DNA of 64,000 bases, taken from NCBI RefSeq assembly GCF_049243985.1, contig NC_135379.1:26051001-26115000 (forward strand), given 5' to 3'. The stretch's first letter is position 1, and every line of letters begins with the position of its first letter. The translations under genes were made by a program, and so were the position numbers. Of this stretch, positions 1 to 9,979 are shown one piece after another. The stretch is from Paroedura picta (taxonomy: Eukaryota > Chordata > Lepidosauria > Squamata > Gekkonidae). The notes below the pieces were generated by a model that saw nothing but the letters and a program-made list of their open reading frames with translations, did not search any database and had not been told where the DNA came from.

Positions 1-1680
1 TGAAATGATGTAGAAAGTTCTGAGATACCTTATACAAGACATGTAATCCAGGAAAAATTCACACCCTTTCTATACTCAAAATCTGGACCAGGATGTTAAA
101 ATATAAAGATACAATTGTGGGAATCTGAGCCAGAAAAATAATTTAATTCTGAATACCAGCTTCTCTAATTGCTCTCCTTCTTGGTGCTCTAGAACAAGAT
201 GTATATGATAAAATTCCTGTGCCAAATAATGAAATCAATTATTGCTATAAGACATGACTCTGAGCCACCAATGTCTAGTGCAGAATGCAGTAATTTTCTA
301 ACATTTCTGTATGGGGGTTCATGATCTTACAGTCTTATTGTGGAAAAATACCTGGACAACATCCAGTTCTTTCTCCTCACTCCTACGAGATGTTTAATGC
401 ATTAATGAATACTGTTTATCATTTGTCTGTCATCCCTCCACCTTTAACATAATAAACTGCCCTTTTACTAGAGAAAGACGTTTACCAGATACTGGAATAC
501 AAAGCAATTTAAAATTTTACCTTGTAAGGAAATGCAGCTAAGTCTCTCCACCCAAACAGCTAATATTGTATTCACAGATAATATTTTATTTTGGCCTAAG
601 AAAAGTTATGTTAACAAAATAATAGCATCCCCATATATAAAATATATATATTTAGCCTTTATTCAAATAGCTTAAGGCAACATATATTGTCCTCCCTGTC
701 CAGTTATCTTCATGAATACTCAGCAAGGCAGTTTAGGTTAGCAGAGGTCATTCACTAAGTTCTGTGGAGAGTGAAGACTTGAACCCAGATATCTCAACAT
801 GCTTCCACTGTCACATATCTACTGTGAAATTAACAGCCTCTCACTACATGGGGCAGCTGAGTTTAAAGGAAATGCTGAAAACACCTGAGTCACTGCTGCC
901 TGTCTTGGCTCCTGGATGGAGACAGCTTGTTCCAGTGCCACATGCACACGACACTGGTGCCCGATTTTGTATTTTCCCTCAATAAAATATTAATATTCTA
1001 ATTTGTTCCTAGCTTATAGCATTTTTTCCTTTTTCAAAGAAATGAACAAAACCAGAATTCATCTTAAAGATGCCTCCTGCACAGTACAAAACAGATTTCA
1101 TGAACTTGGACTAAAAGCATGTGAGCTTGTAATGTACTGGCTTATCTGTCTGAACAGGACCTTTCATTCAGTCTCAACACTGTATATCATGATTGACATT
1201 CAAGTCACCCAATTCCCTAAAATTGCATGCCTCCTTTCACCTTCAGTGACCAGGCATATTAAAAGAAAGCTATTGTAGACAATTTCAAATCCCTTGGATC
1301 ATTTCTGGCAAGATATACTGCTCCAAATAAGCAAGATACCTGCTTCAGCTTTACTAGACCACCAAAGTTAAGATTTTCCAAGCTGCGGAGTAGTCACCAA
1401 GCACACATATATGGTGCCCTATTACAAGCCACTCCCTGCCAACAGGGGCAGTTGGTGCAGACGTTGAGAACAATTATCCAAAGTAACTGAATCTCCTGTA
1501 ACTCTCAGCAGACTGAAAGTGACATATCTAAATAAGGCTCAGGCTATCACAGGCCATGCTCAGAACCAGTATCAAGCCAATCATTGCAAAACTACATCCA
1601 ACATGAGCGATTTGGCTGTGCAGGAAGCTTTGCCTAAACAGTATAAGACCCTCTAGCATATGCAAAGGAAGAAAGCCTAC
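1..1680 (-). other. ANKMY2: ANKMY2 intron 3 (part), repeat-poor
   Basis: AT-rich intronic sequence. No exon matching the next ankyrin repeats was found on either strand. A short MIR-like stretch is visible around 720-800 (GAAGACTTGAACCCAGAT, the usual B-box-like remnant). Nothing else could be assigned. Confidence 0.6.
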
Positions 1681-1819
1681 CTGAGAGTCCAGCAAACATC
1701 AAGGCTGTATATCCCTGCTCATGTTCATTGCAGTTTACATCAGCACCATGTCGCAACAACAATTTGCACATGTCAACTTTCCCTTTGTATGCTGCATGCA
1801 TCAGAGGGGTCATCCCATG
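1681..1819 (-). CDS. ANKMY2: ANKMY2 coding exon 3 (first ankyrin repeats)
   Basis: A 139-base exon between a TATTAG acceptor and a GTAGGC donor. It carries one full ankyrin repeat (TPLMHAAYKG, then LLLRHGADVN) and the start of the next (GYTALMFAGLS). It ends with one base of a split codon, so the gene continues to lower coordinates outside the window. Confidence 0.93.
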
Positions 1820-4800
1820 CTAATAAGAGAGGGGAAAAAATGAATGCAAAAGTTTTAAACATATCTTTTTGTTCTCCTCCACTGGTATTCAAATGCCAGT
1901 GCATAAGGCTGATCTGCTAAATGAGTTGAGGCAAGAAAAGCTGTGCCGAACTGCTGAAATAAAAAGGCTATATGCCTAGCAAATTAATCTTATGTTCTTT
2001 TTGTTATACCGGGTCATAAAAATATTCTTAAATATGTTCTCTCTATACAATTAAACTTTCAAAAAACAAGTTATTCCTTTTTTGTCATAATACCTTTGTA
2101 TGTATTCAACTTTAACGATAATTATGTGTTTCTCCCCCCTTCCTATTTGCATACTGAATTTAGAACACGGCTGTTTGGAAAGCTTTTCAGCTTATGTTTC
2201 TGTACAGGCAAATACACCAACAGATCAGGTTTTTAAAATGAATAATGTTCCCTTATCTATATCAAAGATACAAGTAATTAAGTTGATAAGTAACAAAGCA
2301 GCAATACTTCAGATACTTTTTAAAGAGGAAGGCATATGCAATCACATGGCTGCTGCTTTTTACCCCGTGTAGCGATATAGGTTTGCCAGCCTCTAGGTGG
2401 GGCAGGGGTAGTCAACCTGTGGTCCTCCAGGTGTCCATGGACTACAATTCCCATGAGCCCCTGCCAGCGTTTGGCAGGACCACATCTGGAGGACCACAGG
2501 TTAACTACCCCTGGCCTAGAGAGCCCTGTCTACTACAACTGATCTCTAGACATCAGTTCCCCTAGACAAAATGGCTATTTGGGAGGGTGGACTCAAAGAC
2601 ATCGTATTCCACAGGCTCCACCTCCAAAAGCTCCCACTCAGCCTAGCAACCCTACTGCAACGTGTTTTATACCCTTCCAAAAGAACTCTTTATATTTGAC
2701 ATTCTAGTACAGTAATTTATATAGAAAAGCAAGCTTTATAATTTAGAAAAGCCACAGCTTCGGTTCTACTTTCTTATATTTGATTAATAATGGAACACTG
2801 ACCTTTTAAACAGCAATTCACATATTTTGTTTATATTATGTATTGTGTGTTTAAGAAGCCAACAATGCAATGCATAAATGCGCTTAGGGGATCTGCTGGA
2901 GTTATTTTGAAGTTCCAGCAATTTTGTCATGTATTCAATATAAAATGCTTAAAAGAATAATTCCACACTTATTTCTACCTCATACTGAGACTATTACTAA
3001 AGCTCGAAATTAGGGGGAGAATATGCTGCATGCAAAGCCAAGCCTATTAAGTAGAAGCAAGATACATATGTGCAGGCCACCTGCCTAGAATGCCTCCCTT
3101 AGTTTTCTCTGCCTTAATAGAGCCCTTGCAAATTCATAATGAAGATAAAAAGGACAAGTTATCCATAAGCATTTTCTGAAGAAAACTACCGGAGTACCAA
3201 GTATGCCATTACACCTCCTTTTGAGCATTAAAAATAACTAGAGAAAAATCCACACCCTGAGAAAAAGACATTAATGTTCAGATGTGTTGTGCTGTTATGG
3301 GTACAGTCAGAGTCACACACAGACAACATTCAGATGTAACCATAAAACCTCTGTTTTGGCCATTCTCACATGCTCCTGTCCTCCTCTTCCCTGCCCTATA
3401 TGAAGCTGGGCATTAATCTATCAAAATTATTCAGCTTACCTATTAATCAAATATATTAGAACAATAATCATCAACAGGTTTAATACTTATCCTAATTCCA
3501 AAAAAGTTAACCTCCATTGTAAAACAATGTAATTAATTTTTAATTGTATTGTAGGTGAGTTTTCCACAAATGGTACCTTGTGAACACATGAAGCTGCCTT
3601 ATACTGAAGAGATCCCTGGTCTATCCATGTAAGCGTTATGTAGGCTGAATGGCAGTATGCAGATGATATGCTTCCAGCAGATGTCATGAAGGCTAGGTAC
3701 TACTGGCAGGCAGAAATGGAGGCATTTCCTGTTCTAGATGAGGTTACACTCCCCTTAAAAGAACAGGTTCATAGCTTGGGAATGCTGCTGGACCTGGGTT
3801 TTTTGTTGGATAAATGTAGTAGCAGCCAAGAGCACCTTTTACCAGCTTTAGCTTCTGAAATAGCTACGGCCTTTCTCCAGGCCATTGTGTTGCATGCCTC
3901 GGTAACATCTGACTACTGCAATTCATTCTACGTGAAGCTGCCCTTACAGAATATATAGAAATCTTCTGTAGAAGCCACAGAACCAGAGGAATCTGTGTAC
4001 CTCCTCCTCCACAGGTGTTAGAATCTTCCAGTACCTGTTGCACATGTGTTTACATTGTTGCCATTAAGATGGAGTATTTTGGATTCATCGGCATATTCAC
4101 ACTTTTTATTAATTTAGGCATTTATATCCCAGTGGGGGCCCATTCAGAATTGTCATTTACCTCATCCAAACAACTGACACGAACATTCTTGTTGCCCAGT
4201 AGCCTTGCAGCTTCTTCAGTGTTTCCTAAAAAATATATATTAAAATTAAAAACATTAATTCTGAAGACTTAACTGTTTAAAAAAGACATAGCTGACTACA
4301 TACCAAGCTGTTTTTACCCTTAAGCAATATTTGTTTCTCTCCAGTTTGGTGTAGTGGTTAGGAGCACGGACTTCTAATCTTGTGAGCCGGGTTTGATTCT
4401 CCACTCCCCCACATGCAGTCAGCTGAGTGACCTTGGGCTAGTCACAGCACTGATAGTGCTGTTCTCACAGAACAGTAATATCAGGGCTCTGTCAGCCTCA
4501 CCCACAGCACAGGATGTCTCTCCGTCGTGGGAACAGGAAAGAGAAGGCAATTGTAAGCCACTTTGTGAATCCTTCTGGTAGAGAAAAGAGGCATATAAGA
4601 ACCAAAGAGACTCATTTTGGAAATGGAAGGAGAACTTTATGACCAAGGAAGAATATAAATAAATAACCAATGCTTGTAGGGAGAGTGTTAGAAAAGCTAA
4701 AGCTCTGTATGAGCTTAAGCTAGCGAGAAATGCTAAAAATAACAAAAAAGGGTTCTTTAGTTATGTTCAAAGTAAGAAAAAGAGTAAGGACATGGTAGGA

Positions 4801-7800
4801 CTATGGTAGGGACAAGAAGGTGAAATTGTAAGAGGTACTGAAGAGAGGGGTAAACTGTTCAATCCCTGCTTCTCAGTCTCATCTCAAGAAGGAAATCATA
4901 CTCAATGTGGCAAAACAATGTCATATGATGAGGGATGGGAGTTATGGCCTAGGATCAATGGAATTAAATTAATTCAAAAAACATTGCGGCTAAACATCTG
5001 GAAGAAGTTCCTGACAGTTAGAGCGGTTCCTCAGTGGAACAGGCTTCCTGCACTGTCCATTATTTTGCTCTCCCAATATTACAAACACAGGAAATATACT
5101 CTAAGATTCATACTTGTGTGTCAATAAGCCTAGCTAGAAACAAGAGTTTGAAAGGTTCATGTTTAACCTTCGAAATAGTATTGTTACATATCCAGCTTGT
5201 ACAATAAGGTATCCTTGCTGGCTAGAAACTAGCCTCTGTGGATACTAAAGTGGCTTTTTGCAGGCCTAGTTCATACACTGTATGTAGCCAGCAATATGGA
5301 TAAGTAGGACAGTGTTACTTGAACAAAAGTTTGATTTTTTTAGCAAGACTAAAAGACAAGGAAAGATTTTATGGCATTTTAAATGACTATACGATTTACT
5401 GAGACAAGAGTTTGTAGACTTGAATTCACTTCATCAGATGCACAACAAAGCCTCACTTGGAGGATTATATACACTGAATGGGAAAGTAGGATGTTAAAAA
5501 CATGAAAGTCAAAAGGGCCATGAGAAGGTTCACTGTGACATTTTGACATATAAAGTGATCACTCATAACTGCAGTAACTGGCAATAATGGCCACATTGGG
5601 ATAGAAGAACTTTTCTACTAAAGTAGTCTTCAATCTGTCCATACATAAAACACCATGAACATGGAACCCACTGAGCTCCAAGCATGTGACAGAAGTCATA
5701 TAACATCAGAACTGGATACATGGTCAGATGTCAGCTCACTGGTGACAAGGAAATAGGACCATGGACAGCAGACCACAGAAGCTACAAACAGAAAACCGAA
5801 GCTAGCACTGGAAGAGGTACCACAGTCAAAAACAAGCCAAGGGTAAGAGCTGTGGAGGAACCTTCTCCACTACTTGGCAAACTTACCTCACTGCTACTCT
5901 TCAGCATGCACAAAGTTACACATTGACTATACTTCATATTGCTCACATAAGTTGGCCACTTGCATAAGAAATAATTTATGGTACTCTAATGACTCCTGCT
6001 CCAGTTTGGTGCATTGGATGGAGTAGCAGTTATTAACCACATCTCCTGCCTTTCTTTCCTTAAATACATGATAAAATTAAATTTTGAAACCACTAAATGA
6101 CCTAACCAAACATTGTTTTGAGTGTTTTAATACTTGTTGCCACCCACCTAACCTCAAAGGCAAGAGCACTCAAAGCAGAACCTCTGAAGATGGTCATAGT
6201 TATAGGACATGCCCACAAGGGAACAACATCCACACAGCCTTGAAGCTGCTTGGACCAGTCATTGTCTCACAGTCTTTCCCAAGTTTGGAGGGAAAGTGGG
6301 AATACAAAGTGCAATTAAATAGTGATATGCAGTTGTAATGACAGGCTTTCTAGGAGACTATTTCAGCTACTCAGCTACATGGAGCCAAATTATCTGAAAT
6401 ACTAGGCTCAAAGTCCTTTGCACCCAGTTATGCAACAGGCACTAGCGGCAGGAGGGCATGAATAGTGTGGTGTCACCCTACCTGAGGTCAGTGTTTGCGG
6501 CTCATGTGGCAGCAGCAGTAGGCGGCCTCACAAGCTGGCAGGCAGCCGGCTGGCCGGATTAGCGGACTGGCCAATATTAGCAGCAGGTGGGCTGGCCACC
6601 GTGCGAGCTGGTGGCCGCTGGACAGATCAACGCTCTAGCCAGGGAGTGCTCTCCCCTGCGGCCATGGAGCAACTGGGGCACCTCATGGCCGGTTCCTTAG
6701 GGCAGGCATTCCACAGGCTGGCCTGGGTGCACCAAGATTGGCCCGTGCAGCTGGAAGCGGTGTCCAGACACCCAGACATGCCCCAGATACCGCTCCACTC
6801 ATAGTGGCTCTAACAAAATATTAGAGCCACTAATGGTTAAGATATCCAACTAGAGGATAAGGTTTACCAGATGCAGTGGCTGGCTATACATGTTGGCACT
6901 GGAATCCCTCTCTCCATGAAAGAATTCTCATAGAGACAAACTGGAGCACGTCCAGAGGAGGGCAAAGAAAATGGTGAGGGGTTTGGAGACCCTCACAAGA
7001 TGTATGAGGAAAGGTTGAGGGAGCTTGGTCTGTTTAGCCTGGAGAGAAGATGACTAAGAAGTGATACGATAACCATCTTCAAATACTTGATGGACTGTCA
7101 TATAGAAGATGGAGCAGAGTTGTTTTCTGTTGCTCCAGAGGGATGAACCAGAGCCAATGGGATGGAATTAATTCAAAAGAATTTTCAACTAAACATATGG
7201 AAGACATTAGAGCAGTTCCTCAGTGGAACAGGCTTCCTCGAAAGGTGGTAGGTTTTCCTTCTTTGGAAGTTTCTAAGTAGACGCTAGATAGCTATGTGAC
7301 AAAAATGCTAATTTTGTGAACTTAGGCAGATTGTAAGTAGGTGGACAAGAAAGGATTGTGTAGGTGCTTGGCTCTTATGGCCTTTTCCTGCATTCTGCAG
7401 GGGGTTGGACTAGAACCAATGGGATGAAATTAATTCAGAAGAAATTTTGGTTAAACATCTGGAAGAAGTTCCTGACAGTTAGAGTGGTTCCTCAAAGGAA
7501 CAGCCTTCCTTGGGAGGTGGTGGGTTCTTGTTCCTTGGAAGTCTTTAAGCAGAAGCTAGACAGCCACCTCACAGAAATGCTAAATCTGTGAATTTAGGCA
7601 GATTGTAAGTGGCTGTGCAAGCCTCTTGTGGCGCAGAGTGGTAAGGCAGCCGTCTGAAAGCTTTGCCCATGAGGCTGGGAGTTCAATCCCAGCAGCCGGC
7701 TCAAGGTTGACTCAGCCTTCCATCCTTCCGAGGTGGGTAAAATGAGTACCCAGTTTGCTAGGGGGTAAATGGTAATGACTGGGGAAGGCACTGGAAAACC

Positions 7801-9405
7801 ACCCCGTATTGAGTCTGCCATGAAAACGCTAGAGGGCGTCACCCCAAGGGTCAGACATGACTCGGTGCTTGCAGAGGGGATACCTTTACCTTTAAGTGGC
7901 TGTGCAGAAGGGATTATGTCCATCCTTGGTTCTTGTGGCTCCTTCTTATATGACCAGGGAAATACCAATCACCACTTCTGGGGTCAGGAGGTGAATTTCC
8001 TCCAGGCCAGAATGACCAGAGATTCATTTTTTTAAATGGGGGGCATCATCTAGACATAGAACTGGGGTCACTGTGGATAGGCAGGTAGTTGTGAATTTCC
8101 TTCATTCTTCTGGGGGTTAGATGACCCTGGAGATACTTTCCAATTCTATGATTCTGTGTGCTTTCCCAAAATGTCTCAGATGCAAACCTCATCTTGAATT
8201 ACGTTGCTAAGATAGCTGGCATTACGCACAGAACTCTGAATACATGGAGTTCCAACAATGTCTTTCAATGACCTAAAATTCAGTGGACACAGATCTGTAC
8301 ACCACGCTGCCTATCACCAGACCTACTGGAACTCCAAGTACCAGCTCTCTGCAGTTAGCATGAGAGGAGGCTGATATTCTTTGAAGAAATGGACTCTGCC
8401 GTGGCCATCATAAATTGCTGCTCTACAAATAAGAGGAACATTGGCCTGGGGGTTTAACTGTCACTAGCCTATTGTGATGGAAGTAAGTGCATGAACAGAA
8501 GTAAAGGCCTGCTCTAAACGCACATTAACCGGCCCCTTCATCCATGAAGGGCATCTTTAGCTAAGCACAAGAGAGGCCTAGTAGCAAAAAGGCTACCACT
8601 CCTCTAGGCCCAAATTTAGAGTCCAGTGGCATCTTCAAGACCAACAACGTTTCATTCATGATGTGAGCTTTTGTGCCCATGCACAACTCCTCAGATACAA
8701 GGCCTAGGCCACAAGGAGGTGGTCAAGGGGGAAGGAAAGGATAGCAGCCTAGGGAGTCTTGGGCTTCCATCTCTCTGGGCCGCTGCTATCCTTTCCTTCT
8801 CCCTTGACCACTTTCTTCAGGGAGCTGAAAACCGCTGGGAAGCAAATACACAGAACATCATCTGCGGCAGTGGACAACCACTGCAGAGGTCGACGAGGCG
8901 AACCCAGGAAGGCCTATCTCACCGCACGCCCCTCTCCCTAAAAAGCGCCACAGAAAGACCCACCCCCATCTCGCTAGGCTTCGGTGAGCGCCACTCTCTC
9001 GCTCCCTTGCCTGTTAGGGAGCCCCCCTTTAGCGCTCGCTAAGCGGAACAGGCCAGAGGCCCCACAGCAAGCGGCTCAAAGCAGCCCGAGGCTGGCCTGT
9101 CGCAATCCCCCTTCCTCCTCCCTGGATCTGGTTCGAGACGAAGGGGCTCGCGCGGCCGCGATTTACGGCCACCCGGCAGGCTCTCCAAGGCCCGAGAGGC
9201 TCAGGGGCGGCTTGCCAATGCCTGCCTCGGTGCAGCGACTCGGGACTTCGGGGCCGGTCTCCCATCGCAATTCTAACCAGGGCCGACCCTGCTTAGCTTC
9301 CATGAGCAGGCATACCTGGCCCATCGCGCGCGTCTTACCTTTCCCGATCACTTCCAGCAGTTCTTTTTCCTCCTCGCTTAAATCGCCTCTCTTAGGAGGC
9401 GCCAT
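1681..9405 (-). CDS. ANKMY2: ANKMY2, ankyrin repeat and MYND domain protein (5' part, coding exons 1-3)
   Basis: Three exons on the minus strand (9405-9339, 4225-4161, 1819-1681) splice in phase into the first 90 residues of a protein that aligns with remembered vertebrate ANKMY2. The acidic start segment ends ELLEVIGKG, followed by NKNVRVSCLDE, and then an ankyrin repeat with the GMTPLMHAAYKG and LLLRHGADVNC signatures. Introns are phase 1, 0 and 1, with GT/AG borders. Known of the family: ankyrin repeats plus a C-terminal MYND zinc finger; the protein binds FKBP38 and has been linked to ciliary adenylyl cyclase trafficking and Hedgehog control. The rest of the ankyrin repeats and the MYND finger would lie beyond position 1, and I found no further exon in 1-1680. 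The gene is head-to-head with BZW2 across a CpG island. Nothing looks broken. Confidence 0.93.
2372..2652. repeat. Dispersed repeat interrupted by hAT MITE
   Basis: TTTGCCAGCCTCTAGGTGGG on the left and AACTGATCTCTAGACATCAG, GGCTCCACCTCCAAAAGCTC, CTAGCAACCCT on the right belong to a common squamate repeat. The MITE at 2403-2513 splits it. Confidence 0.55.
2403..2513. mobile_element. hAT-type palindromic MITE, copy 1
   Basis: Terminal inverted repeats CAGGGGTAGTCAACCTGTGG / CCACAGGTTAACTACCCCTG around a near-palindromic core. It is inserted in the dispersed repeat at 2372-2652. The 8-bp target duplication is no longer clear here. Confidence 0.8.
3665..3960 (+). repeat. L2/CR1-clade LINE fragment (reverse transcriptase C-terminal part)
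   Basis: The translation reads SLGMLLDLGFLLDK, then TSDYCNSFYVKLPLQN, like the late reverse-transcriptase region of L2/CR1-clade LINEs (SLGVxLD, TSRLDYCNSLYxGLP). Decayed. Confidence 0.6.
4161..4225 (-). CDS. ANKMY2: ANKMY2 coding exon 2
   Basis: A 65-base exon between a TTTTAG acceptor and a GTAAAT donor. It completes the split Gly codon and encodes 21 residues ending NKNVRVSCLDE, the lead-in to the first ankyrin repeat. Confidence 0.93.
4338..4603 (+). repeat. tRNA-derived SINE (family ending ...GCATATAAGAACCAA)
   Basis: The head CCAGTTTGGTGTAGTGGTTA, with GGGTTTGATTC as a B box, is tRNA-like. The end (GTAAGCCACTTTG...GGCATATAAGAACCAA) is shared with the copies at 20921, 35425, 46268 and 47511. 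Confidence 0.75.
4621..5060 (+). repeat. CR1-like LINE fragment
   Basis: The plus-strand translation contains LKLARNAKNNKKGFFSYVQ, as in the CR1 endonuclease/RT linker. It is followed by the CR1 3' region (ACATCTGGAAGAAGTTCCTG, CAGTGGAACAGGCTTCC) with an internal deletion between. Confidence 0.65.
6430..6805. other. GC-rich unassigned block
   Basis: About 380 bases of GC-rich sequence (CAGGCAGCCGGCTGGCCGGA, GTGCGAGCTGGTGGCCGCTG) in an AT-rich intron, ending with an inverted repeat (AGTGGCTCTAAC...GTTAGAGCCACT type) near 6800-6835. It is probably part of a transposable element. No domain is recognisable in its 67-codon frame. Confidence 0.4.
6930..8157 (+). repeat. CR1 LINE 3' end, with partial tandem duplication and nested SINE
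   Basis: CCAGAGGAGGGCAAAGAAAA opens a CR1 3' region, ending at TCCAATTCTATGATTCTGTG. The segment from AACCAATGGGATGAAATTAA is present twice (about 7150-7410 and 7415 on). The second copy is split by the Sauria SINE. Confidence 0.7.
7620..7893 (+). repeat. Sauria-type SINE, full-length with target duplication
   Basis: A tRNA-like head (CTTGTGGCGCAGAGTGGTAA, GGGAGTTCAATCCCAGC), the central GGCTCAAGGTTGACTCAGCC, and an ACCTTTACCTTT tail are the hallmarks of squamate Sauria SINEs. It is flanked by a perfect 13-bp duplication AAGTGGCTGTGCA (7607-7619 and 7894-7906). It interrupts a CR1 tail. Confidence 0.9.
8619..8710. repeat. Fold-back type dispersed repeat
   Basis: AGAGTCCAGTGGCATCTTCA then AGACCAACAACGTTTCATTC: one arm of the family at 12801-12982. 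Confidence 0.6.
9140..9325 (-). repeat. 5S rRNA-headed SINE inside the CpG island
   Basis: Read on the minus strand, GAAGCTAAGCAGGGTCGG and CCTGGTTAG, then GCGATGGGAGACC, match the middle of vertebrate 5S rRNA, including the A-box and C-box regions. The sequence continues into a SINE body (GAGGCAGGCATTGGCAAG) like the one in the decayed copy at 12062-12245. It lies in ANKMY2 intron 1, about 15 bases past the exon 1 donor, and is transcribed in the same direction. Compared with the remembered consensus, many A/T positions are G/C. Confidence 0.75.
9339..9405 (-). CDS. ANKMY2: ANKMY2 coding exon 1
   Basis: Begins at the ATG at 9405-9403 (MAPPKRGDLSEEEKELLEVI...) and ends with one base of a split Gly codon before a GTAAGA donor. 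This start gives the same length ahead of the ELLEVIGKG block as human ANKMY2, and it has G at -3 and G at +4. An in-frame upstream ATG at 9456 would add 17 residues, but it has T at -3 and no support from the remembered homologue. Confidence 0.93.
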
Positions 9406-9849
9406 GGCTTCCTTCCAAGTAATAAATGCTTGTCCTCCTCCTCCGCTGTTTTGCATTCACAGCCCCCCTTACCGAACCTTCTTTGGCGTATTCGCGTACC
9501 CCACGAACAAAACCCCACGCTCAGCGGGCGCGTAACAACCCTCCCAAACTCCCGCCCCCCCTGTTCCGTTTGCGTAAATGCGCCCGCTCAAGCTCCTCGA
9601 TCAGTCTGGAGAAGTGGGCGGGGAAGCGGCTTAAACCACTTGCCTTTAAAAGGGGGGGCAGCGGCGGAAGGGGGGGGGGTACGCAGCCTGGAGGCGTTAT
9701 AGTTTCTTGAATTGAATTGCGCTCGGGACACAGATCTATTGGGGGTCGATTGCTAATAAAATGCCTGCGTTCTGGAGGCGCCTCGCGTTCCTAAAGCTTT
9801 CCTCTCCTCCCCGCGTCATTGGCCGCGTTGATCCAGCCGGGAGGCGGAG

Positions 9850-9979
9850 TTAGGGGCGGCTCCGTGTGTCAAAGTGCCTGTCCTTCGCTTCTCCATTGTT
9901 TCGTGTTGCCGCTTTCTGCTGCTGCTGCCGGTTTCCCTTTGCTTCTCCTCCGTAGATAAGCGCAACTACCCCGAGAGAG
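9850..9979 (+). other. BZW2: BZW2 exon 1, non-coding (inferred)
   Basis: The coding start of BZW2 is in a later exon with an AG acceptor seven bases before the ATG, so a 5' leader exon is needed. The best donor in the CpG island on the plus strand is CCGAGAGAG|GTAAAA, ending the exon at 9979. The leader is pyrimidine-rich and has no ATG between 9850 and 9979. The 5' edge is a guess. Confidence 0.5.

Larger units (their letters stand above)
1820..4160 (-). other. ANKMY2: ANKMY2 intron 2
   Basis: Contains the dispersed repeat at 2372-2652 with a hAT element inside it, and a decayed LINE reverse-transcriptase piece at 3665-3960. Between 2653 and 3580 I see only AT-rich unique-looking sequence. 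About 3585-3650 resembles the end of the tRNA-type SINE seen better at 30815-31030. Confidence 0.6.
4226..9338 (-). other. ANKMY2: ANKMY2 intron 1
   Basis: Holds a SINE (4338-4603), CR1 fragments (4621-5060 and 6930-8157), a Sauria-type SINE, a GC-rich unassigned block (about 6430-6805), and at its promoter end a 5S-headed SINE inside the CpG island. 5100-6400 and 8160-8610 show nothing recognisable. Confidence 0.6.

Noticed and set aside
1300-1600. Search for ANKMY2 exon 4 on the minus strand
   Set aside because: No sequence encoding the expected next ankyrin repeat with splice borders was found.
9254-9325. Genuine 5S rRNA gene on the minus strand
   Set aside because: Only the middle of 5S is well matched, both ends diverge, and it continues into a SINE tail with no T-run terminator.
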